Positions 46,291 through 54,454 of a DNA stretch of 64,000 nt are shown here, piece after piece (the stretch's first letter is position 1; each line of letters begins with the position of its first letter). This DNA comes from Gammaproteobacteria bacterium. Lineage in GTDB: Bacteria; Pseudomonadota; Gammaproteobacteria; Eutrophobiales; Eutrophobiaceae. A program made the position numbers and the translations under genes. Where the stretch lies: positions 1 through 64,000 of the forward strand of contig CANKCB010000003.1 of NCBI GenBank assembly GCA_947480335.1. Reading direction: 5' to 3'. The notes below the pieces were generated by a model that was not told where the DNA came from, made no database searches, and was given only the letters and a program-made list of their open reading frames with translations.

Positions 46291-47112
46291 TTACACCGAC
46301 ATATCCAGATATTCCCGCAGAATCTTTTTAAGACTGGTATCCAGTATTTTCTCTAACAAGGTCTCGTTGCCATAACGTAATTCCAAATCATGATCGACAT
46401 AATATTTATTGAGTGCGGGATACAACAAGTTCTTCAAATATCTTTTTTCATTAAACTTATTATTACCATAGGTATTATTTGACTCGTGCACACGATACAC
46501 ACCAAATGCCTCATAACTGGAAGTCACTTCACCCCAGCACATGCTGGTTCTGGTGATATAACCGTCAGCACAAACCCTGAACACATCCGGAATTGGTAAT
46601 ATCTTTTTCAGGCAATCAACTTTTATCGACAGCCCGGTTGTAGGCACAAACTGGGGCAACAAACGACTTGAGATCGAATGCTCATAGTAATTTCCTTCGA
46701 CCAGTATTTCCCTGAATTTTTGATCTGTAATCTGCCCGTTTTTCAACAGCAACAGATTATGCTGGTATATGACGGCGTTCGGTTTATCCGTAAACGCTTT
46801 TGCCACACTCTGCAATTTCCCGGGCAACCAAAAATCGTCACTATCAATGAAGCAAACCACTTCACCATCAATATGGTTGATCCCATAATTGAAAGAGGAA
46901 CCCTGCCCCTGATTCCGGTTCACATAATGCGTGCTAACTCGATCAGCGTACCTGTCGCATGCGGCATCAATAACATCTCTGGAATGGTCAGTAGAACCGT
47001 CATCAATGACCAGAAATTCAAAAGGCTGGTAATCCTGACCAACGACACTATCTATCGCCTCTTTGATATAATGGGCACCATTATAATTTGACATAATGAC
47101 AGACAGTTTCAT
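46291..47112 (-). CDS. Glycosyltransferase family 2
   Basis: The 273-aa GT-A enzyme has SVIMSNYNGAHYIKEAIDSV at the start, the nucleotide-binding VIDDGSTDHS near residue 36, and the DXD-type CFIDSDDFWLPGKL near 88. It lacks membrane segments. It precedes the DUF115 gene by 38 bases and may be the first gene of the sugar run. Donor and acceptor unknown. Confidence 0.87.
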   Translation of the reverse strand: MKLSVIMSNYNGAHYIKEAIDSVVGQDYQPFEFLVIDDGSTDHSRDVIDAACDRYADRVSTHYVNRNQGQGSSFNYGINHIDGEVVCFIDSDDFWLPGKLQSVAKAFTDKPNAVIYQHNLLLLKNGQITDQKFREILVEGNYYEHSISSRLLPQFVPTTGLSIKVDCLKKILPIPDVFRVCADGYITRTSMCWGEVTSSYEAFGVYRVHESNNTYGNNKFNEKRYLKNLLYPALNKYYVDHDLELRYGNETLLEKILDTSLKKILREYLDMSV

Positions 47113-47215
47113 TATAAAAATCTCACTGACACTGATTCAAAATTGAATTCGATAATATTATGGTATTCTGGCTAATAAAACCGTTACTTATAATAGCTTA
47201 ATAACAGGGATTATT

Positions 47216-48598
47216 TTGCTCTTTAATTCAATAACCTTCGTAATATTTTTCATAACGGTCTATGCCGTCTATCTGTTATTGAAGCATAAATCACAGAACG
47301 TTCTACTGTTGCTTGCAAGTTATCTATTTTATGCGTGGTGGGACTGGCGATTTATCATCCTGATCTTTCTTACCACACTGGTGGATTTCAATGTTGCCAG
47401 ATGGATTAGCACAGCCACCCATCCAAAACGCTACCTGATAATCAGTCTGATTACCCATCTATGTGTGCTTGGCTTCTTTAAGTATTTTGATTTTTTCGTG
47501 GACAGCACACTTTTCCTGCTAGACTCAATCGGCTTTGCTGCGGACCCGGTTACATTGCAAGTAATTCTCCCTGTCGGTATTTCATTCTATACCTTTCAGT
47601 CGATAAGCTATGTTATCGATTGTTATCGCCGCAAAATTATTCCTTCAGATAATTTTCTCGACTATGCGCTGTATGTTAGCTTCTTCCCACAGTTGGTGGC
47701 AGGCCCAATCGAACGATTTAACAACCTCATGCCACAATTTCAAAACAAACGAACTATCACACACCACAATATCCACGAAGGGTTATGGTTAATCCTGTTT
47801 GGATATTATAAAAAGGTGGTCATTGCGGACAATCTATCCATACTCGTTGACCCAGTATTTGATAACCCGGGGAACCACTTTGGCTCAGCGGTGCTTACAG
47901 CAGTATATGCCTTTGCCCTGCTGATATATGGGGATTTCTCCGGCTACACCGATATTGCACGTGGTACAGCAAAGTTGATGGGGTTCAATCTATCCATTAA
48001 CTTTAATCTGCCCTACTTCGCCAATAACCCCAGTGATTTCTGGAAAAGATGGCACATTAGTTTGTCTACCTGGCTCAGGGATTATTTGTATATCCCTCTT
48101 GGGGGCAACAAACATGGGTCAGCAGACACCTGTAAAAACCTGATGGTAACCATGTTACTCGGTGGCCTCTGGCATGGAGCCGCCTGGCATTATGTCCTAT
48201 GGGGTGCGTATCATGGCATTTTATTGATTGGTCACAGAACCCTGTCACCGTTTATAAAGAATATTAGTCCACTGACTAACTGGTTCAGTATTCTACTGAT
48301 GTTTCATTTTACTTGCTTGGGATGGATCCTTTTCAGAATAAACCATGTCTCTGATCTACCCATATTATTTTCCAGTTTGTTTTCTGGGGGGGCAGTTAAC
48401 CTGTCGGGAATTGAGCTGATTTTACTGCTGGCCAGCCCCCTCTTGGTCCTCCAGTTGTTTCAGTATTTGCGAAACAACCCCCGATTCATGCTGGAATTGT
48501 CAACTGGCGCACAGCTTATTATTGCGATGATTTTGTACTCCTACATTCTATTATGTGGCAAGGTTGATGGTCATGAGTTTATCTATTTTCAATTTTGA
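47216..48598 (+). CDS. MBOAT family O-acyltransferase (AlgI-like)
   Basis: This is a membrane-bound O-acyltransferase that moves acyl groups, often acetyl, across the inner membrane to polysaccharides. The 460-aa product has about ten hydrophobic segments, SYLFYAWWDWRF near 35-46, PVGISFYTFQSISYVID near 119-135, and the two family histidines at H280 (WKRWHISL) and H320 (GGLWHGAAWH). The start is TTG 47216: it gives the classical MBOAT N-terminus (MLFNSITF) and lies behind AGGGA. It is on the plus strand inside a minus-strand cluster and overlaps the SGNH-like gene. Confidence 0.92.
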   Translation: MLFNSITFVIFFITVYAVYLLLKHKSQNVLLLLASYLFYAWWDWRFIILIFLTTLVDFNVARWISTATHPKRYLIISLITHLCVLGFFKYFDFFVDSTLFLLDSIGFAADPVTLQVILPVGISFYTFQSISYVIDCYRRKIIPSDNFLDYALYVSFFPQLVAGPIERFNNLMPQFQNKRTITHHNIHEGLWLILFGYYKKVVIADNLSILVDPVFDNPGNHFGSAVLTAVYAFALLIYGDFSGYTDIARGTAKLMGFNLSINFNLPYFANNPSDFWKRWHISLSTWLRDYLYIPLGGNKHGSADTCKNLMVTMLLGGLWHGAAWHYVLWGAYHGILLIGHRTLSPFIKNISPLTNWFSILLMFHFTCLGWILFRINHVSDLPILFSSLFSGGAVNLSGIELILLLASPLLVLQLFQYLRNNPRFMLELSTGAQLIIAMILYSYILLCGKVDGHEFIYFQF

Positions 48599-49589
48599 TA
48601 ACCTGAACATTACCAGACGGTTTCTCGGCCAATACGTACGCGAGATTAGCCTGCTTGTGTTTGTATTTGTTCTGACTACGGCAATCTGCATTCTGTTGTT
48701 ATTACAAATCAATCAACAGACTGGATCCAGACTGGACAATGTGTATGCCGATAAAATACAGACTCTGGTTCTTGGTAATTCTCAACTGGAAGGACTGGTA
48801 GCAGAGGATCAACGCGTGCTCAATCTTGCACTCGCCGGTTCTGACTATTCAATCCAGTATCAAATACTCAGATATGTTATGCCACGACTTAAAAATATCA
48901 ACACGGTCGTGCTTGGCTTTGACAATATCCCGCTGCGCACTCCGGCGATTGCCCGTATGCGGGGTGACTTTAGCAGTCTGTCCCATATGGGAGTTCCCTG
49001 GTATGCCATTCCTGAAACATCATTACTGGACAGATTAAAGTTCATGGTGATTTATAACCGATGGGCGAGACCACTACTGGTTGGCCCCCGATTTGAAGCA
49101 GACCGATTATTGTCATGGCTTGACGATTCAGCACATCAGCCTGTCAATCGGCCCAATTCTCAAAATGAATCATCAGGTCCAGATCAGATCCGACCAGGTT
49201 TTTATCTGGCACCTGCACAGGGCACAAAGAAAATTGAGGATTACATTCGCGCTCTGGATACAGATAATAATCTTGACACCAACCTGATCGCGCTCGACCA
49301 GATTGTCGATTTTTGTTCCGACCATAAAATCAAACTTATACTGTTACGACCACCTACTACGCTCGAATTTCGGGCAGGACGTAGTCAGGAGTGGCAGGAT
49401 GAACTGTCCCTGGTCTATCAACATATTGCTGATCGCCACCCCGAAATGGATATTCCATTCTGGGATGCAGATCAAGCAGCTGCCTATGTAATTGAATTAT
49501 TTGATGACCCTAATCATTTGTCATCAACTGGAAAACAGCGTTTTTCAAGTTACATCCTGTCAAGATTAGAACCTTTACTGCAGAGGTGA
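48573..49589 (+). CDS. SGNH-like partner of the MBOAT acyltransferase (AlgJ/DltD-type role)
   Basis: The 338-aa protein has an N-terminal membrane anchor (about residues 20-46) and an outer domain with LVLGNSQLEGLV near 60, a GNS-type nucleophile segment. The catalytic-looking DDPNHLSSTGKQRF lies near the C-terminus (Asp-His pair). I do not recognise a named family, but MBOAT proteins are commonly followed by such SGNH partners that finish O-acylation in the periplasm. ATG 48573 is chosen because AAGG sits 9 bases before it; the overlap with the MBOAT gene is 26 bases. Confidence 0.75.
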   Translation: MSLSIFNFDNLNITRRFLGQYVREISLLVFVFVLTTAICILLLLQINQQTGSRLDNVYADKIQTLVLGNSQLEGLVAEDQRVLNLALAGSDYSIQYQILRYVMPRLKNINTVVLGFDNIPLRTPAIARMRGDFSSLSHMGVPWYAIPETSLLDRLKFMVIYNRWARPLLVGPRFEADRLLSWLDDSAHQPVNRPNSQNESSGPDQIRPGFYLAPAQGTKKIEDYIRALDTDNNLDTNLIALDQIVDFCSDHKIKLILLRPPTTLEFRAGRSQEWQDELSLVYQHIADRHPEMDIPFWDADQAAAYVIELFDDPNHLSSTGKQRFSSYILSRLEPLLQR

Positions 49590-49651
49590 TTTCGGTTTAA
49601 TGCCTGAGACATGCCTGCTTTTCTTGAGTAAAATCCAGTACGGTATTTTAC

Positions 49652-50869
49652 TTATGCATGAGGTTTCATGCAGAACAACTGGAAATACCTTTCGCCTGAA
49701 ATTTCCCAATCAAACTCGCTCAAAACTTTTGACCTTCCTCTTCCAGCTATCTGTATTCGATATTCACGATTACTTAGCAGGAAGATTATCTTATCTGCCA
49801 GCACGGTCGCATCTGCCGGCGTAACCAGACACCCGGTATCTTCATCAATCACATCCCGTATTGCATCCAGAGATGAAGCAATCACGGCACACTCACAACC
49901 CATTGCTTCTATGATGACGAGCCCCAGACCTTCTTGATCACCTGAGGAGGCAATGATTGAAGGTACGATGGCAATACTCGCAGCGGTATAGAGATTGGGC
50001 AATTGCTCGTGTTCTCTGCTACCTAGAAATTTTACAGAAGTGCTTAATCCTAGTTCCTCTGCACGTTTTTCCAAATCAGCACGTAATGGGCCGTCTCCAA
50101 CTATGTCTAAATGTACCTCAGGGAATACACTGACCACGCTAGTCATTGCTTCCAACAGATACACCACACCTTTTTTTTCGACCAATCTGCCTACGAATAT
50201 CAACCTGTTATCCATCCTTACAACACCTTGCACTGGCCTGAATTTATTCGTCAGGTCCACCCCCATCGGCATAATCGAAATCTTTTGTTCATTGATTCCA
50301 AGTTCTATCGCTTTTCGCTTCATGGCCTGACTGACCACACAAAACCAGTTGCTTTGGTGGATAGTCCATTGCTTTATTTTTCTGAATACAAGGTTATCGA
50401 GCGTGTAAATATCCCCTCCGTGCGATGTGCAAACCAGAACAGGAGCCCGACTACCCAGCAAACTGCTTACCATGGCACAAATAAGCCCTTGCGGTATTAA
50501 CCAGTGAGCATGAACAAACTGATGCTTGCCGGACTTCAATATTTTGTAAAGCGCAATCATCTGGAACAACATCAGAAAGGGAACTTGAAAATAGCACCAG
50601 GGATTATTTTTAAGATTGGCCAGTATTCCTCCGGAATGTGTCAAGGATTGCATGCCGGAAATGAAATAACTGTATCGATGGACATTGATGCCATCCAGTA
50701 TTTCATGATGTTCTGCACCATCCGCATGTGGCGCCAATACATCTACATTGAGTCCACGTCGCTGCAGATACCTGCACAGATCAAAAACAAAAGTGGGTTC
50801 GGTATCGTTTTTCCATCGTGGAAACGTCGATGTGACTACCAGAATTCCAGGTGTGGATACTGACATCAC
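49652..50869 (-). CDS. Glycosyltransferase family 4
   Basis: The 405-aa GT-B enzyme has an N-terminal acceptor domain with VTSTFPRWKNDTEPTFV, the hinge LIFVGRLVEKKGVVYLLEAM near residue 218, and the donor-binding VPSIIASSGDQEGLGLVIIEAMGCE with the EX7E Glu pair. It is convergent with the SGNH gene and 42 bases downstream of the GT2 at 50912. Donor unknown. Confidence 0.88.
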   Translation of the reverse strand: MMSVSTPGILVVTSTFPRWKNDTEPTFVFDLCRYLQRRGLNVDVLAPHADGAEHHEILDGINVHRYSYFISGMQSLTHSGGILANLKNNPWCYFQVPFLMLFQMIALYKILKSGKHQFVHAHWLIPQGLICAMVSSLLGSRAPVLVCTSHGGDIYTLDNLVFRKIKQWTIHQSNWFCVVSQAMKRKAIELGINEQKISIMPMGVDLTNKFRPVQGVVRMDNRLIFVGRLVEKKGVVYLLEAMTSVVSVFPEVHLDIVGDGPLRADLEKRAEELGLSTSVKFLGSREHEQLPNLYTAASIAIVPSIIASSGDQEGLGLVIIEAMGCECAVIASSLDAIRDVIDEDTGCLVTPADATVLADKIIFLLSNREYRIQIAGRGRSKVLSEFDWEISGERYFQLFCMKPHA

Positions 50870-50911
50870 TGACCTGCCATTTTGGGATATTAACCTGTCA
50901 TTGTTGATAGG

Positions 50912-51778
50912 CTACTGTTTATCCCGGTAGTACAACATGGTTAATTGCTCTGATACGATCCCGATAAAGAATACCAGTATCGAAGTAGTAAACAACAAAG
51001 CGCTCATATTGGTAAACCTTCCTGACGTGATAAATGTATACAGGTAGTACCCTAGCCCGGTCATAAAGATTAAAAAACTGATGGGTACAAAAAATTTTAG
51101 CGGTGTATATAAGGTACCAATTTTAAAAATTATTAGCAAAAATCTGACACCATCCTGTAATGGTCGGATATGGCTGGTCCCCAACCGACGTTTAACATTG
51201 ACCGGTACATACGCAACAGCATATCCGGCACGAAAAAATGCCATGGTTATGGTGGTAGGATACGAAAACCCGTTAGGCAATAAATGTAAAAACTCCCGGA
51301 ATTTTTCTGCACGTACGGCTCTGAATCCGGAAGTCAGATCATGGATCTTATGTGATGTAATCCACGATGCCAGTTTATTATAGACACTGTTCGCTGATAA
51401 TCTGAAAACATTGGCATGGGCTCCAGCATGGCGAGAGCCAATTACCATATCATTACCTTTATCCAGTTCCTGTAATAATAAATCAATGTCTACAGGAGCA
51501 TGCTGGCCATCCGCATCCATGAATACGAGAATATCGCCAGTGGCTGCCCTGGCGCCAGCCTTGATAGAAGCTCCATTACCCATTCTGTAGGGACGATTAA
51601 TCAGCCTGACTTTATACCTTGCACAAACATCTGCTGTATTATCTGTTGAACCGTCATTCACCACGATGATTTCTGCTTCACCATACAGCCTTGTCAACTC
51701 AGGCAAAATCAGCTCTAGTCCCGCCGCCTCATTACAGGCCGGAAGTATGAAAGATACACGTTGATTATTCACATGCAT
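50912..51778 (-). CDS. Glycosyltransferase family 2 with C-terminal membrane segments (polyprenol-type)
   Basis: The 288-aa GT2 has SFILPACNEAAGLELILPEL, VNDGSTDNTADV and DILVFMDADGQHAP (DXD near 80), ending with two hydrophobic segments (about 225-250 and 260-280). This layout is that of polyprenyl-phosphate glycosyltransferases, which make lipid-linked sugar donors for membrane transferases. The next gene downstream on this strand is the GT4 at 49652, and the TPR-type glycosyltransferase gene lies just upstream (51789). It could supply the sugar donor for pilin modification. Confidence 0.87.
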   Translation of the reverse strand: MHVNNQRVSFILPACNEAAGLELILPELTRLYGEAEIIVVNDGSTDNTADVCARYKVRLINRPYRMGNGASIKAGARAATGDILVFMDADGQHAPVDIDLLLQELDKGNDMVIGSRHAGAHANVFRLSANSVYNKLASWITSHKIHDLTSGFRAVRAEKFREFLHLLPNGFSYPTTITMAFFRAGYAVAYVPVNVKRRLGTSHIRPLQDGVRFLLIIFKIGTLYTPLKFFVPISFLIFMTGLGYYLYTFITSGRFTNMSALLFTTSILVFFIGIVSEQLTMLYYRDKQ

Positions 51779-51788
51779 TACCCTCAGG

Positions 51789-53696
51789 TTAGTTATTTTC
51801 AGTAGGGAAAGCTTTCGCCAGTTGCAACTTCAACTCCCGTATCTGTTCACGGTAAAACATCATTTCTTTCGGCATGGTTCTCAGCTGCCCCTCAATCTGC
51901 ACTAATAAAGTTGTTGCATCAGTGATAGCCGCTTGAGCAATCAGGATTTTTACCTTGAATATTTTTCGGTCAATTTTGGGTGAAGCTGACAATGCCTTAT
52001 TCAGGTATTTCAAAGCCGTATCCGCATCCTTGCGCTGCAACGCAAGGTTCGCAGCAATATCATACAGCTGTCCGCGCACAGGAAGAAATCCAGGATTGGA
52101 AATCAGTACATCAACAACTCCGGATAACGAGACCAGATCCAGAGCATCGCAAAAACCTCTGCCCTGCATATAGGCTAGATATTCCAGCTCTGTTATCACA
52201 CTAACACCCCGAAATCCTGCAGTTGACGCCAGCTTATTCAATGACAGCCATTCCTGAGCTGCGACAGCTTCTCGTTCATAACAGGCATTGATGGTAAGTG
52301 ACTTGAATTGCGGGTAAATATCTTTCTCATCCAGCCTTTTTAATTCAAGCAACGCTCGTTCTGCCTCGTTCTTGTCACCGAGAAGCAAATTAGTATTGAT
52401 CAAATGATCCAGTGCCCTGGTCGACTGAGGATGCTGTCTGGACCATTCATCTGCCTGCAATAAAGGTTGACTCCATAAACTTATTTCCATCAGCGTGACC
52501 AGCATTATGGCAGCCAGATAAATTAACGCTACGCCATTTGCGCTCATCCCTTTCAGTATTTTATGAGGCACGACACTCAATCCTGTGCTAATCAGCATGA
52601 ATATGCCCAGGTCAGGCAAATAATTTCGGTGTTCAAAATACAGTTCCAGATTGATAAAGGAGGATTCAAGCAGATGTCCTGCAAAAAACCATAATATGGC
52701 AAAACTGATCAGTCTCTGTTTCGTCCTGAACCACAATGCACCAAATAACATTGCAGGCAAAACTAGCAGGCTTAATAAGGTGCGTGGCGGAGAAAACAGC
52801 CCGTTTGCCACAACATAATCATCATGAAAAAGTGAGAATGCGCCGGAAACCGGGATAAACAATAGCTTCAGGTAATCGATCAGAATATTGGCTTCTGTCA
52901 GCAACCTTTGACCCATGGTAAAATCGCGCAGATTATAAGCATAATTAAATCCGTCCATATGGCCGAACAAGTAATAAACCATCACCAATACCGGCAATAG
53001 TAGTACTGGAACAGCATACATTCGCCATTGCCTGACCACGTCATCTGTTCTCAGCAAGGTAAATTCCAGCACAAGGATATAAACAGCCATCAATATTCCG
53101 GATTCCTTGGACAGAATTGACAACAGCATGCAGAGATAGACGGTTGCCAGACTAAGTATTGCGACGACTGGCTTGCGGGATTCAAAATAGTACTTTCTGC
53201 CCAGAAGATAGGCACCTGTTCCGATCAGGATAAACATCGTCGACAGAATGGTCATTCTTTGTACTACATACAATACTGTGGAGAGTTGTATTGGATGTAA
53301 CAACCATAAACCGGTCGTCAGATAGGCGATGCCTGAACCCGTGTTCCTGCCTGTTTCAAACTGGGTAGTAATCAATTTGCAAACGTAAAAAACCAGGGCA
53401 CCATTAATCAGGTGAAATAATAGATTAACCAATTTGAACACAAATGGATCAGCAGGCCAGAACTGATACTGCAAGGCGAAACTGAGTAAGGAGAGTGGAC
53501 GCCCACTCGGACCCGCATTACCACCAAAAACATAAAACGCAAGACCTCTGGTACTGATTTCACCCAAGTCCTTCAGGTTTTCGAAATCATCCAGTACAAA
53601 AATGCCATGTAGCGCTGGCCAATACACCAGTCCTGTAAACGTCAGCAGGGCAAATATACCTGCCAGTGGTTTCATTGATTTGATTAGCCTGAGCAT
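51789..53696 (-). CDS. Membrane glycosyltransferase-like protein with C-terminal TPR region (TfpW/TMTC-like), next to pilA
   Basis: The 635-aa protein has about eleven membrane segments. Early comes GIFVLDDFENL, an acidic first-loop motif typical of GT-C enzymes, then GPSGRPLSLLSFALQY and LHPIQLSTVLYVVQRM. After residue 410 it becomes helical with TPR-like pairs (ARALDHLINTNLLLGDKNEAERALLEL). This family is often encoded beside type IV pilins and is proposed to glycosylate them. It lies directly behind pilA on the same strand, separated by a terminator. Direct function is unproven. Confidence 0.75.
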   Translation of the reverse strand: MLRLIKSMKPLAGIFALLTFTGLVYWPALHGIFVLDDFENLKDLGEISTRGLAFYVFGGNAGPSGRPLSLLSFALQYQFWPADPFVFKLVNLLFHLINGALVFYVCKLITTQFETGRNTGSGIAYLTTGLWLLHPIQLSTVLYVVQRMTILSTMFILIGTGAYLLGRKYYFESRKPVVAILSLATVYLCMLLSILSKESGILMAVYILVLEFTLLRTDDVVRQWRMYAVPVLLLPVLVMVYYLFGHMDGFNYAYNLRDFTMGQRLLTEANILIDYLKLLFIPVSGAFSLFHDDYVVANGLFSPPRTLLSLLVLPAMLFGALWFRTKQRLISFAILWFFAGHLLESSFINLELYFEHRNYLPDLGIFMLISTGLSVVPHKILKGMSANGVALIYLAAIMLVTLMEISLWSQPLLQADEWSRQHPQSTRALDHLINTNLLLGDKNEAERALLELKRLDEKDIYPQFKSLTINACYEREAVAAQEWLSLNKLASTAGFRGVSVITELEYLAYMQGRGFCDALDLVSLSGVVDVLISNPGFLPVRGQLYDIAANLALQRKDADTALKYLNKALSASPKIDRKIFKVKILIAQAAITDATTLLVQIEGQLRTMPKEMMFYREQIRELKLQLAKAFPTENN

Positions 53697-53716
53697 ACAG
53701 CTGAATAATAACAGTT

Positions 53717-53747
53717 AAAAAAAAAGGCCACGTGAGTGGCCTTTTTT
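53717..53747. terminator. Strong bidirectional terminator between pilA and the TPR glycosyltransferase
   Basis: GGCCAC-GTGA-GTGGCC is flanked by nine A residues on one side and six T residues on the other. It works as a terminator in both directions. It ends pilA transcription and leaves the downstream gene on readthrough or its own promoter. Confidence 0.93.
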
Positions 53748-53766
53748 CAATCCGTTTCGGATTATA

Positions 53767-54192
53767 TTACTTACATGCGCCCGGCAGGAAATTTGACGGG
53801 ATTGTGGTTGCTGCAGTGCTGCAATCCCAGGTATTACCACCGTCTGGGGATACCAGCGCCAGAACTTTACCAGCAATCGAAGCATTAACAGTAGTTGCCA
53901 TCGTTGCAGATACGGTTACGTCTGGCAGGCCGCCGGACAGGGCAATACCGGATACATATTTACCTGATACGGTGTTGGTCAAAGAAGCAACCGCAGGAAT
54001 CGTACCCTTGTCAGCCAGCCATTCTGCCAACGGGGTCTTTACACCGGATGTCAGTGTCATCGCTTCAGAAACCTGTGCACGACCGATGTAGTCCTGATAT
54101 GACGGAATAGCAACGGCGGCCAGAATACCGATAATCGCAACTACGATCATCAATTCGATAAGGGTAAAACCTGCTTGTACTTGATTTTTCAT
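53767..54192 (-). CDS. pilA: PilA, type IV major pilin
   Basis: This is the major structural subunit of the type IV pilus. The 141-aa product has the class III prepilin leader MKNQVQAG cut after Gly8, methylated Phe9, and the conserved Glu at mature position 5 ([20 protein letters not shown]). A C-terminal disulfide loop is formed by two cysteines (WDCST...GACK). A good ribosome binding site (AGGAGA) precedes the ATG. The upstream sigma54 promoter and PilS/PilR nearby fit the known regulation. Confidence 0.95.
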   Translation of the reverse strand: MKNQVQAGFTLIELMIVVAIIGILAAVAIPSYQDYIGRAQVSEAMTLTSGVKTPLAEWLADKGTIPAVASLTNTVSGKYVSGIALSGGLPDVTVSATMATTVNASIAGKVLALVSPDGGNTWDCSTAATTIPSNFLPGACK

Positions 54193-54273
54193 TTACTTGT
54201 CTCCTGATGGATTATTTTGGGTCAAAACCGTATGCCATAAATACTGGCGATCGTATTTTCACGTAGTTAACTA

Positions 54274-54289
54274 TGCACCTTTTATGCCC
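54274..54289 (-). promoter_or_regulatory. Sigma54 (RpoN) promoter of pilA
   Basis: On the minus strand the sequence GGGCATAAAAGGTGCA carries GG and GC separated by exactly 10 bases, the -24/-12 spacing of RpoN promoters, with good match to GGCA and TGCA. The predicted start is near 54263, about 70 bases before pilA. PilR, the RpoN activator for pilin, is encoded nearby. Confidence 0.7.
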
Positions 54290-54454
54290 GATACGTCTAA
54301 TCAGAATAATTATTTAACCTTAACTAATCTAACTTACTGTAATTAAACATTATAATCACACTTATATTTTATAGTGCAGTACGCGATTACACTAGTTTGC
54401 TACCACTACATCTACTTTTATGAACTAAGTTTTGTCAATTTGTGACAATTTACG

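Noticed and set aside
54221-54237. Second sigma54-like element before pilA (TGGCAT ... TTTTGAC)
   Set aside because: It has GG but TG in place of GC at the -12 position; the element at 54274-54289 matches better.
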